Below are positions 8,602 to 15,418 of a stretch of DNA of 64,000 nucleotides, piece by piece (position 1 is the stretch's first letter; each line of letters begins with the position of its first letter). This DNA is from Pseudomonas sp. HOU2. Its GTDB lineage: Bacteria > Pseudomonadota > Gammaproteobacteria > Pseudomonadales > Pseudomonadaceae. The notes under the pieces were generated by a model, which saw only the letters and a list, made by a program, of their open reading frames with translations, searched no databases and had not been told where the DNA came from. The stretch spans positions 5,685,001-5,749,000 of the forward strand of contig NZ_CP160398.1 in NCBI RefSeq assembly GCF_040729435.1, written 5' to 3'. Both the position numbers and the translations under genes were made by a program.

Positions 8602-8765
8602 CCTGTGGGAGCCGGGCTCGCCCGCGATGGCGTGCGCCCGGCCAGACGTGCTCCCAAGCCTTGCGCAGAGCCTGTGGGAGCTAGCCTGCTAGCGAAGACG
8701 CCAGCCCAGTCAATCCCACTCCCAAACCAGCCAAATTCCCAGTGGGAGCTGCCTGCTGGCGATGG
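8602..8765. repeat. Cluster of three direct REP units
   Basis: Three copies of the TGTGGGAGC unit lie in the same orientation: CCTGTGGGAGCCGGGCTCGC, CCTGTGGGAGCTAGCCTGCT and CAGTGGGAGCTGCCTGCTGG, each followed by GCGA(T/A)G. This is unusual here, because most REPs in the window occur as inverted pairs. Confidence 0.75.
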
Positions 8766-8780
8766 CGCCCGCCCAATCAC

Positions 8781-9320
8781 TCAAACCTCCTCACCCCTGA
8801 GCTGACGACTCATCAGATCACAACTCGCCGACCACGACGTCAACCACTCCGGCATCTCGGGCGACTGTTCAGGCAACCCCAACGCCCTGACGAACTCACC
8901 CGGCGCAATCGTGCCTTGTGCCGACCGAAACAGCCCACGCATGACCACCACGCCGATCACTCTTCCCTTGCTCACGAAGCGATGCTCCATGAAGCTCCAT
9001 TTATCGTCCCAGCCAAGCATCCGGCTGTGAATTTCAAACGCTTCAAACAGCTTCAGTTCACGCCGAAATTTGCCCCAGGTATCGCCAACGATCGGCAACG
9101 CTTTAGCGCGCAGCGCCACCCGAAACGCGCCACTGCGCAACACAAAATCCATGCGCCCGACATCAGCCAGGGTGAAGTAGCGACCATTGGTAACGTGCCG
9201 ATTCAAATCGAGATCCGGCGGCCACACGCGCATGCGGATCACGGTGGATTCCAGCGCATTGACCGGCTTGCGCCACGGTCGACGAAAAAGCATGCAGAGC
9301 AATCGAAACCACAGATTCAT
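8781..9320 (-). CDS. Hotdog-fold acyl-CoA thioesterase family protein
   Basis: A 179-residue protein of the 4-hydroxybenzoyl-CoA thioesterase superfamily (THEM6-like). The central segment PPDLDLNRHVTNGRYFTLAD contains the asparagine and histidine typical of the long hotdog helix. A hydrophobic N-terminus (MNLWFRLLCMLF) suggests loose membrane association. I chose ATG 9320 because family members begin this way; an in-frame extension of 35 codons to 9425 has atypical composition. No strong ribosome site is visible. The physiological acyl-CoA is unknown. Confidence 0.75.
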   Translation of the reverse strand: MNLWFRLLCMLFRRPWRKPVNALESTVIRMRVWPPDLDLNRHVTNGRYFTLADVGRMDFVLRSGAFRVALRAKALPIVGDTWGKFRRELKLFEAFEIHSRMLGWDDKWSFMEHRFVSKGRVIGVVVMRGLFRSAQGTIAPGEFVRALGLPEQSPEMPEWLTSWSASCDLMSRQLRGEEV

Positions 9321-9494
9321 CAGTACGTCAGCCAGTTGAAAAGAGCGCTGCACTCTAGCGAGCCGGGCGATGGCGAGGTAGGTGCGTAAATGACTTTTTT
9401 GTGCTGAACAGTGCATTCCGATCATTGTGGGGTGGGTACTGGATCGGTAGCCCGAACAACTGGCGGATAAACAGGAAATAATCGGGATGTTTAT

Positions 9495-9622
9495 ATGAAG
9501 CCTGCCGTTACCACCGAAGCCCTACAACGCCTTGCGCCATCGCCTACGAGTACGCCAGAATCCGCCGGCTTGTGCGTCTAGAGCGCGGGTTCTATCGTCT
9601 GTCGGTCGCTGAAAAACAGTGA
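9495..9622 (+). pseudogene. Possible frameshifted small gene
   Basis: ATG 9495, preceded by GGAAATAATCGGG, opens MKPAVTTEALQRLA and then runs into low-quality sequence with a stop at 9579-9581. In another frame, from about 9539 to the TGA at 9620-9622, the translation is IAYEYARIRRLVRLERGF followed by YRLSVAEKQ, which looks like genuine basic coiled sequence but has no start. A single indel near 9536 would join them into a protein of about 42 residues. I do not recognise the family. It could also be a chance frame inside the leader region that follows. Confidence 0.35.
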
Positions 9623-9623
9623 T

Positions 9624-9793
9624 CGGGTTTGGTAGCCCTGAGTTCTCGTAGATTGCATAAGCATCATGATTTGCAGTGTCTGTTCGACACGGCTTTATGG
9701 TGGTCATGCACAGGGCGTCTTCGGGCGCGCCGGTTTTCTACGTCCCGGTCTACCAACCTGCGCATGGCCGCCACCCTCGTTTGGTAGCGAGAG
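9624..9793 (+). promoter_or_regulatory. Structured leader RNA candidate upstream of the DUF6124 gene
   Basis: Two hairpins show the same eight-base loop TTTGGTAG: GGG-loop-CCC at 9625-9638 and CTCG-loop-CGAG at 9776-9791. Between them, CTACCAA at 9750-9756 is complementary to seven bases of either loop. The region sits directly before the DUF6124 gene and its TAGGAG ribosome site. A seven-codon frame with no ribosome site, ATGGCCGCCACCCTCGTTTGG at 9764-9784, stops with the TAG inside the second loop. The arrangement suggests a kissing or alternating RNA structure; this is inferred from base complementarity alone. Confidence 0.5.
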
Positions 9794-9827
9794 TGATGGC
9801 TCCCTTTTTTGACGTAGGAGCTTCACC

Positions 9828-10190
9828 ATGATCAAACCAACACCCAACCCGCCAGAAACCGACCTTGCATCCCCCTACGAATCCCTCGATTCCAAAAAAC
9901 TCCACGAAGCCGCCGAACGCGCCCTCGACCATTACCTGTCCCCGGCCACCCAAATCATGGCCAGCCCGCACAAGCCCGAACCCATGTACCTCGCCAACCC
10001 GAAGTGCGACACCGAATCCCTGCTCGCCAACGCCAGCGAAACCCTCGGCTCCGCCAGCGAAATGCTCAACAACTTCGCCGCCACACTCGACACCTCCCAC
10101 CGCAAAACCGCACTGGGCATCGCCCAGGTCGTCATGCTCGGCGAACTCGCCGTAAACCAGGCCCTCGACAACGTCGAAATCGCCCACTGA
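9828..10190 (+). CDS. DUF6124 (formerly DUF3077) family protein
   Basis: A 120-residue cytoplasmic protein of a family largely restricted to Pseudomonas. It begins MIKPTPNPPETD and has the family core KCDTESLLANASETLGSASE, followed by a helix through LDTSHRKTALGIAQVVMLGE. Function is not known; the family is annotated only by name. ATG 9828 has an ideal ribosome site (TAGGAG, 8 bp). Codon use is strongly biased to CCC, GCC and AAC. The long structured leader upstream is the notable part of this locus. Confidence 0.8.
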   Translation: MIKPTPNPPETDLASPYESLDSKKLHEAAERALDHYLSPATQIMASPHKPEPMYLANPKCDTESLLANASETLGSASEMLNNFAATLDTSHRKTALGIAQVVMLGELAVNQALDNVEIAH

Positions 10191-10330
10191 CCATCCCGGT
10201 GCGACGAGCCAAAACCCTCGCCGCACCCAGTAATTTCAACCGAGCTGGCACAGAGCCACGCCTTGCGCCCCCAAGCCTCGGCTGTCACCCTTCGGCCCGT
10301 TCTTCAAGGATCAGAACAAGGAATCAAGGA

Positions 10331-11872
10331 TTGAGTGGCTACGTTCCCAACCCCCCGAAAAACTACCGCTACGAAGAAGCCAAACCCGTCGATATTCACG
10401 CCCAGCGTTGGGCTGAGTATGAGAAGCACGGGAAAGAACCTGCGCGCGAGCCTGAGAAAATCGGCATTGCGTTGAGGATTGGGGTGTTCTTTGATGGTAC
10501 TGGCAACAATGCGAACAACACGGCAGCAGGGTTGCTGTGTGGTGCGCAGCATCCGATTGCGCCGCAGGATATTCCTGCGAGCTGTCAGCCCTATATGGGG
10601 GATCCGGACAGCAGCTATGGCGCTGGACCTACCAATGTTAAAAAACTGAGTGAGCTTTACGACGCCCCAGAGGGAGCCGAAGGTGAGGGGCTCCGAAAGC
10701 AAGCTTTCCGCATGATTTATGTAGAGGGCATTGGTACCCAAGCGGGTAAGCAAGATAGCACCTTTGGGGGGGGCACCGGGCGGGGTGAGACTGGAGTTGC
10801 AAGTAGGGTTCAGTCTTCGTTTGCATCGATCAAATTACGTATCAAAGAACTCTTGAACGATAACCCGGGTAGCGAAGTGACTTCGCTGACCTTCGACACA
10901 TTTGGATTTAGCCGTGGTGCAGCTGCTGCCCGACACTTTTGCAATGAAGTCGTGCGTGGCAAGCAAGGTCCCTTAGGTGAAGTGCTACGTAGCAATCCTG
11001 AAGCGTTCAGCAAGACCTTTATTGATCAATACAATGCCGATATCAGAATGGGCTTTATCGGGCTGTTCGATACAGTTCCGTCTATAGCTGGCTGGTCCAA
11101 TTTCGGCAACGTGAAAAGCGCCATTGCAACGGGCATCAAGCTTTACCTGGATCGTCGTTTTTTCACCGACGTCGTCCATTTGGTTGCGCGTGATGAATGC
11201 CGAGGCAACTTTGCCCTCAGCCGTGTAAAACCTGCTCATCTGGAGATCACTTTGCCAGGTGTTCACTCCGATATCGGAGGTAGTTATCTCGACGAAGCGC
11301 AGGAATGTGTGCTTGTCAGCCCTATGCAAGCACTAGAAGTCCCTCTCCAAACGGATGTTCTCACCACTTCGATTTACCGCGATGCGGTGACAGTAAAAAA
11401 TCAGTGGATCGCGGATGGCTGGCCGTCCGAGATGCTGGAAATCGTCACGCCACCTGCGCTGCTGATGCCGAACAGTCCGCAAGACCGTATGAGCCCACGT
11501 GTGAAACATGTGTATGCCGCCGTACAGCTCAAGCGTCCGGTCAGTGGCTTGCTGTCCCGAGTCTATCTGCGTGTGATGCATAAAATGGCGAAGGACAAAG
11601 GCGTTCGGTTCAACGACATTTCAGACACGCCTGATCTGGCGCTACCGTCAGAACTTCAAGCTATGTGTGATCGATTTGTCTCTGGTGACTACAGAACTAC
11701 GCCAGAAGAAGAGCGAATGCTCAAACTCAAGTACATTCACACGTCCGCAAACTGGAACCATCCACTAGGCCGAAGAGATGGAAGCGGTGTGAGAGCGGTG
11801 TACATCAACGCCCCCACCCCCGACGGCATACGCGTGCAACATCCCCACGTACCCGACTGGACGCTTTTTTGA
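10331..11872 (+). CDS. Tle1-like DUF2235 lipase, probable type VI secretion effector
   Basis: A 513-residue alpha/beta-hydrolase with the DUF2235 (Tle1 phospholipase) plan. IALRIGVFFDGTGNN lies at the N-terminal end of the fold, the nucleophile elbow GFSRGAAAARHF gives Ser194, Asp247 is in GLFDTVPS, and His312 is in PGVHSDIGGSY: a plausible Ser-Asp-His triad. Tle1 proteins are injected by type VI secretion and cleave phospholipids of target cells. No ATG fits: TTG 10331 (MSGYVPNPPK) with AAGGA 8 bp upstream is the best start, and the longer open frame reads through the DUF6124 gene. It overlaps the following DUF2931 lipoprotein gene by one base. No vgrG, hcp or PAAR gene is nearby, so delivery is inferred. 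Confidence 0.85.
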   Translation: MSGYVPNPPKNYRYEEAKPVDIHAQRWAEYEKHGKEPAREPEKIGIALRIGVFFDGTGNNANNTAAGLLCGAQHPIAPQDIPASCQPYMGDPDSSYGAGPTNVKKLSELYDAPEGAEGEGLRKQAFRMIYVEGIGTQAGKQDSTFGGGTGRGETGVASRVQSSFASIKLRIKELLNDNPGSEVTSLTFDTFGFSRGAAAARHFCNEVVRGKQGPLGEVLRSNPEAFSKTFIDQYNADIRMGFIGLFDTVPSIAGWSNFGNVKSAIATGIKLYLDRRFFTDVVHLVARDECRGNFALSRVKPAHLEITLPGVHSDIGGSYLDEAQECVLVSPMQALEVPLQTDVLTTSIYRDAVTVKNQWIADGWPSEMLEIVTPPALLMPNSPQDRMSPRVKHVYAAVQLKRPVSGLLSRVYLRVMHKMAKDKGVRFNDISDTPDLALPSELQAMCDRFVSGDYRTTPEEERMLKLKYIHTSANWNHPLGRRDGSGVRAVYINAPTPDGIRVQHPHVPDWTLF

Positions 11873-12525
11873 TGAGACTTCTAACAAGCCTGCTCTGTGC
11901 AGTCCTCATGACCGGTTGTCATGCCGATCCGCTTTCAACAAAAAATGATCCGAAGTCTCCATGGTGGGAGCTTGCGTTCACCGAGCCTCATTACATGAAG
12001 GTTTGGGTAGAGGACACCGCCGTAGTAGACATCAAGGGCGAGACGTTCTTGCACACTGGCGGAGGATCCGCCTCAGGCGGCCAACCGGAAGACGGCACCG
12101 ACTCTGCTCGTGGTTGGCACGGCGTTGGAAGCACCGGAAAAAGTGTTGTTGGTGCGGATCTTCCCAAACGGATCTATGTCCGTTGGCAATCAATTGTTGA
12201 ACCCCAAACGTACAAGGCCTGGGTAGATATCCCAGAGGAAGCCAGACAACTCATGCTCGAGTCCGTCAATCAGCGCTGCGCAAAAACACCCGAACAAGAG
12301 GGGCGCTATAACGCGTCTCTCTACTTGGGCTTGGCGCCCGGTGGTATCGTGAAAGTCTGGGTTCGAGACTCATGCCACCATCCTGTCAAAGTCGCCAGAG
12401 CACAAGCAGAGGTTGAGCCACTAGGCCCTAGTCAAGGTAAGAACCAAGGGCGCTATGCGTATCCCGTCAGCGAAAAGTCCAAGCGGTATATCGAGAAATT
12501 CGGCATTCCGTACGGGAGTTGGTAA
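11872..12525 (+). CDS. DUF2931 family lipoprotein, candidate immunity protein (copy 1)
   Basis: A 217-residue lipoprotein: short signal sequence ending VLMTGC (lipid-modified Cys16), then SPWWELAFTEPHYMKVWVED, the DUF2931 hallmark. It ends in FGIPYGSW. The ATG overlaps the lipase stop codon (TGATG), so the two are translationally coupled. A periplasm-facing lipoprotein next to a Tle1-type lipase is the standard position for a cognate inhibitor, and DUF2931 proteins are often found there. The immunity role is inferred from position. A paralogue follows 11 bp later. Confidence 0.82.
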   Translation: MRLLTSLLCAVLMTGCHADPLSTKNDPKSPWWELAFTEPHYMKVWVEDTAVVDIKGETFLHTGGGSASGGQPEDGTDSARGWHGVGSTGKSVVGADLPKRIYVRWQSIVEPQTYKAWVDIPEEARQLMLESVNQRCAKTPEQEGRYNASLYLGLAPGGIVKVWVRDSCHHPVKVARAQAEVEPLGPSQGKNQGRYAYPVSEKSKRYIEKFGIPYGSW

Positions 12526-12536
12526 CCCGTCCGCCA

Positions 12537-13193
12537 ATGAAGCAATTCATATTAATTTTGAGCGTTCTACTGGTAGCTGGATGCCAGACTACGGACCCAC
12601 GTTCAGCCGAGAATGATCCGAGATCCGATTGGTGGGGGCTGGCTTTCACTGAGCCTGATTACATGAAGGTCTGGGTAGAAGACAGCTCAGTCCTGGACAT
12701 CAAAAACAGAACGTTTTTCAAGGCGGGCGGAAGCACCGCCGCCGGAGGTGAACCAGAAGATGGCACAGAGTCAGCCCATGGTTGGGGCACGGTCAGTGGT
12801 TCCGGTATTCCGGTAACCGGTGCCGATCTTCCCAAACTCATCTTTGTTCGTTGGCAGTCCATATCAGAGCAGAAAACCTACAAGGGTTTCATTGAAATTC
12901 CAGAGTCGGCGAGGCAATTGATGGTGGATTCAACGCACCAGCGTTGCCCGGAAACTCCTGAAAGGACCGCTCGATACATGGCTTCGCTTTACGTGGGGCT
13001 GGCCCCGGGCGGGGTACTTCAAGCATGGGTCAGAGATTCATGCCACCGACCGATCCAAGTAGCTCATGCCCAGGGCGAACTTGAACCGCTAGGCCCGGAG
13101 CAGGGGAAGCATGGCGGGCGCTATGCCTATCCGGTGAGTGAGAAGGCCAAGCGCTACATCGACAAGTACGGCATTCCGTACGAGAGTTGGTAG
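12537..13193 (+). CDS. DUF2931 family lipoprotein, candidate immunity protein (copy 2)
   Basis: A 218-residue lipoprotein, paralogous to the gene before it along its whole length (for example LAFTEPDYMKVWVED and RYAYPVSEKAKRYIDKYGIP against LAFTEPHYMKVWVED and RYAYPVSEKSKRYIEKFGIP). The signal sequence ends LLVAGC (Cys16). ATG 12537 is chosen over an upstream TTG because it starts the signal sequence directly. The copies differ most in the glycine-rich loop near residues 60-80. A second immunity copy may protect against a variant effector, or be a remnant of an earlier effector-immunity pair. Confidence 0.8.
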   Translation: MKQFILILSVLLVAGCQTTDPRSAENDPRSDWWGLAFTEPDYMKVWVEDSSVLDIKNRTFFKAGGSTAAGGEPEDGTESAHGWGTVSGSGIPVTGADLPKLIFVRWQSISEQKTYKGFIEIPESARQLMVDSTHQRCPETPERTARYMASLYVGLAPGGVLQAWVRDSCHRPIQVAHAQGELEPLGPEQGKHGGRYAYPVSEKAKRYIDKYGIPYESW

Positions 13194-13259
13194 GAGGCAG
13201 TAAGAAGACACCGCCTTGCCTGTCCTATGTCGAGTCAATGCTGCGCGCGACGACTGTCC

Positions 13260-13279
13260 GCTTTCGGCCAAAAGCAGAC
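13260..13279 (+). repeat. Left copy of a 20-bp repeat bracketing the cassette island
   Basis: GCTTTCGGCCAAAAGCAGAC occurs here on the plus strand and again, perfectly, on the minus strand at 16589-16608. The unit is itself partly palindromic (CTTT-CGGCC-AAAAG). Similar palindromes are scattered in Pseudomonas accessory DNA. Confidence 0.7.
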
Positions 13280-13470
13280 CTTTGCGAAAAATCGCTTCCC
13301 GCCCATCCCATTTTGATAGATAAGCAGCATCGCCTCGCTGTGATGCTCTAATACGAAGGCCCTAGAATGCCGGCCTTGAATCAATGCTGTCATTTTGATA
13401 GCGTCACCCTTGCTTCGGAGAAGTGTCACCTTAAGGCCACTCAATGGGTTTTGCCCTCATTTCTCTAGCC

Positions 13471-13505
13471 CCCTAACAAACCTCATTTAATCGAGGCGTT
13501 GTAGG
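13471..13505 (-). other. Vestigial attC-like site
   Basis: On the minus strand CTACAAC and GTTAGGG are separated by GCCTCGATTAAATGAGG and TTT, forming a short imperfect hairpin with unpaired bases. The orientation matches the better attC sites further right, but at 35 bp it is shorter than any standard attC and the last base of the R' core is wrong. It may be a deleted site ending the cassette that holds the two plus-strand genes. Confidence 0.3.
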
Positions 13506-13635
13506 AACTGACCCCACGGGTCTACCACCGACATAACATATTTGGCCGTATGCCACTAATGTTCTTGAAGCCGCTAAATTGCCACGCCATGCAACCTATT
13601 TATTTCAATAAATACACACAATGGAAATTTAAAAG

Positions 13636-13911
13636 ATGACAAAAAAACAACTAGCAGAACGCATCGCCATCGAATACAAATATGTAGAGCCAATAACCAC
13701 CGAAGAAATAGATGAGATTTTAGAAAAAATAAGACTAATACAAGTCAAGAACAAAGGGCAGATATCAGAAAAAGAAGCGGAAGCGGTAATTTACGAAGTA
13801 TTAAATGGGCGAACCGTATTTTCCCTCAGCAGCATCGACACAACGGATACAACAAATCTACTACAGCAAATCATTGCAGCCGCAAAGAACAATGCCAAAC
13901 CAAAGCCTTGA
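13636..13911 (+). CDS. Small hypothetical protein in low-GC unit
   Basis: A 91-residue charged protein, MTKKQLAERIAIEYKYVEPI at the start and a lysine-rich end. It contains helices with TTEEIDEILEKIRLIQVKNK and a repeated acid-base pattern. No family is recognised. The gene is AT-rich with AAA, ATA and GAA codons, unlike all neighbours, so it was probably acquired. Its end overlaps the start of the next gene by 20 bp, showing a coupled two-gene unit. Orientation is opposite to the other cassette genes of this island. Confidence 0.65.
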   Translation: MTKKQLAERIAIEYKYVEPITTEEIDEILEKIRLIQVKNKGQISEKEAEAVIYEVLNGRTVFSLSSIDTTDTTNLLQQIIAAAKNNAKPKP

Positions 13912-14704
13912 CGCTCAATACGCTGCTACCTTAGAGCTTAAAGGGAAATTTAACTCCTCCCTATCAGACCTGCTGACTGAGATACAGGAGCAATCACTAA
14001 CTCACAAAACGTATAACCACGCACTATCGTCTCTATCGGCCTTAATCACTGCATTCGAAAATTACCTGACAAAAGCTTCATCAGACACAATAGATATTTC
14101 CAAAACACAAACTGAGGACATACTTGCGAGCATCGAAAACATATTATTTTTATGTGCCAATTCATGGGAGGCCTTTAAGGCTGCATCAGAACACCTTGAC
14201 ACGTCTATTACTTTGCCTACTGGCAGCTACTTATTCACCTCACAGGCCATATTTAAAACTTACAAAAAACAGAAAGCAAAAGAAATAAAATCGATATACA
14301 CAACCCTGAACCTGCCAATCAATGGCTTTAACCACAAGAAATCATTGAAGTTCAATCAGATGAAAATACACTTACCTCAAACCATAGCTGGCTCAATATT
14401 ACTATCCATCGGCATACTCCTGACTTTTTTCATCGGATTGGAAACCGGACCTCAATACTATATATCTAGGATATCAATCGCTCTTGGCGTCGGCTTTTTA
14501 ATCACCGGGCTCACCAAGGACTACATAAAGACAAAGTTAAATATCAATGGAACTACAATAACCGCATCCGGCGCAATTGCCATCCTCCTTATTCTTTATT
14601 TTTTTAATCCCGCCCCGCCCCCTGCTTACACCCCAGACTCTAAAGCAGCCCAAGCGACTCAATCTACCCCTCCGTCAGCTCCGCCCTCTGAAATAGGTCA
14701 CTGA
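13892..14704 (+). CDS. Hypothetical protein with two membrane segments, low-GC unit
   Basis: A 270-residue protein: an N-terminal helical half (about residues 1-150) with no recognisable domain, then two hydrophobic segments (TIAGSILLSIGILLTFFIGL and, after TKLNINGTTITASG, AIAILLILYFF), ending in a proline- and serine-rich tail. ATG 13892 overlaps the previous gene by 20 bp. The composition is AT-rich like its partner. A small charged protein followed by a membrane protein in a mobile cassette region could be a defence or toxin-type module, but no motif supports a specific function. A strong hairpin follows 70 bp downstream. Confidence 0.65.
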   Translation: MPNQSLDAQYAATLELKGKFNSSLSDLLTEIQEQSLTHKTYNHALSSLSALITAFENYLTKASSDTIDISKTQTEDILASIENILFLCANSWEAFKAASEHLDTSITLPTGSYLFTSQAIFKTYKKQKAKEIKSIYTTLNLPINGFNHKKSLKFNQMKIHLPQTIAGSILLSIGILLTFFIGLETGPQYYISRISIALGVGFLITGLTKDYIKTKLNINGTTITASGAIAILLILYFFNPAPPPAYTPDSKAAQATQSTPPSAPPSEIGH

Positions 14705-14774
14705 AACCATATTCTTATGGGGCAGCCGCACTAGAATTTGCCCCTGCCATCGCTCTTCTCTATAAATCAAAAGC

Positions 14775-14820
14775 AAAAAGGGACTGATTTATTTCTCAGA
14801 AAATAAATCAGTCCCTTTTT
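14775..14820. terminator. Perfect 20-bp hairpin, terminator or RAYT-type palindrome
   Basis: AAAAAGGGACTGATTTATTT (14775-14794) and its exact reverse complement (14801-14820) flank the loop CTCAGA. With T and A runs on both ends it can act as a bidirectional terminator for the plus-strand pair. The GGGACTGATTTATT core also resembles palindromes found near REP-associated tyrosine transposases, so it may be a short mobile unit. Confidence 0.75.
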
Positions 14821-14866
14821 CTGTCCCCTTTCTAAATAGCTGCCCTTCGAGTCGGCCTACCTAGAT

Positions 14867-14951
14867 ATCTAACGCCTTGCTAAACGGCTGCCGAAGCGCA
14901 GCGAAGGCTATCCGGAGGAGGCCATTTTTTTGCGGCCGATGCGTATTAGAG
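14867..14951 (-). other. attC-like recombination site D (after cassette gene 3)
   Basis: On the minus strand it starts 19 bp after the stop of the gene at 14971. Seen: an R''-like CTCTAAT, L''-like CGGCCGC, complementary L'-like GCAGCCG (6 of 7), and the consensus R' core GTTAGAT preceded by AAGGC. Length is 85 bp. R'' is degenerate (AAT for AAC), but the 3' half, TTTAGCAAGGCGTTAGAT, is a normal attC right half. Confidence 0.6.
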
Positions 14952-14970
14952 CAACCAGTTAAATCCCAAT

Positions 14971-15309
14971 TTACTCAAGCACCGGCTGCATATCATAAAA
15001 ATCATCATCAATAAGCACCTTTACGTTATGAAAATTTCGACCTTCATACTTCCCCGATTTTGTGAAAATGACGGCAGAGGGCATGAACGCATATGAGTAT
15101 CCATAGCTTGAGCAAGTGAGCGCTATACCGTTCATGAATTTAATTACCTTGTCGAAATCGCAGCCTTCAAATTCATCTTCCACCTGAGTAACCGCAACTA
15201 CCGTCCAGCCAACCATTCCCTGAAGTTTACTTGCTATGTCTCCAGCAGATGCTGGGAGCGATACAGTAATAAAGAAGGCTGCATAACAACAAGCTAAGAA
15301 GGACTTCAT
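14971..15309 (-). CDS. Cassette gene 3: small secreted protein of unknown function
   Basis: A 112-residue protein with a signal peptide (MKSFLACCYAAFFITVSLPA, probable cleavage after ASA) and a short mature domain containing VEDEFEGCDFDKVIKFMNG and YSYAFMPSAVIF. The two mature cysteines (in EGCDF and LTCSS) could form a disulfide. I recall similar proteins as common integron cassette products, all uncharacterised. ATG 15309 is preferred because GGAG lies 9 bp upstream; the longer frame crosses the preceding recombination site. Confidence 0.75.
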   Translation of the reverse strand: MKSFLACCYAAFFITVSLPASAGDIASKLQGMVGWTVVAVTQVEDEFEGCDFDKVIKFMNGIALTCSSYGYSYAFMPSAVIFTKSGKYEGRNFHNVKVLIDDDFYDMQPVLE

Positions 15310-15339
15310 TTCATTCGCTCCATAGGCATAGACCGGCGC

Positions 15340-15416
15340 GGTTAGCGGCGGGGGAGTACTAAGCACGGGGGGCACCCACAAGCGGAGCTTGTGGCTGCTT
15401 GACCAGCCAGTTGGAC
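15340..15416 (-). other. attC-like recombination site C (after cassette gene 2), partly degenerate
   Basis: On the minus strand, two bases after the stop of cassette gene 2: R'' GTCCAAC, a 7-bp spacer, then TCAAGCAG, exactly the layout of classical attC left halves. A terminal hairpin CCACAAGC-TCC-GCTTGTGG follows, then TGCTTAGTAC as L'. The right end is not consensus: GCTAACC stands where GTTRRRY is expected. The 3' boundary is therefore approximate. Confidence 0.55.
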
Positions 15417-15418
15417 CG

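Larger units (their letters stand above)
13194..13635. other. Gap without a convincing gene; left edge of the cassette island
   Basis: After the second DUF2931 gene the composition changes from GC-rich to mixed and then AT-rich. A 69-residue minus-strand frame (13235-13444, TTG start) includes MTALIQGRHSRAFVLEHHSE and may be a truncated cassette gene, but nothing supports it further. The gap also holds a 20-bp repeat and a vestigial attC-like hairpin, listed separately. No ribosome site better than AATTTAAAAG precedes the gene at 13636. Confidence 0.5.

Noticed and set aside
9522..9707. 61-codon minus-strand frame before the DUF6124 gene
   Set aside because: No ribosome site, and it lies opposite the candidate leader and the broken small gene.
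9764..9787. Seven-codon frame ending TGG TAG as a tryptophan attenuator peptide
   Set aside because: Only one Trp codon, no ribosome site, no link of the downstream gene to tryptophan; the TGGTAG is better explained as the shared hairpin loop.
10004..10330. N-terminal extension of the Tle1-like gene through the DUF6124 gene
   Set aside because: The extension is an out-of-frame reading of the DUF6124 coding sequence; TTG 10331 with AAGGA is the credible start.
13235..13444. 69-codon minus-strand frame beside the left repeat
   Set aside because: TTG start without ribosome site; its end runs through the 20-bp repeat. It may be a cassette remnant but cannot be supported as a gene.
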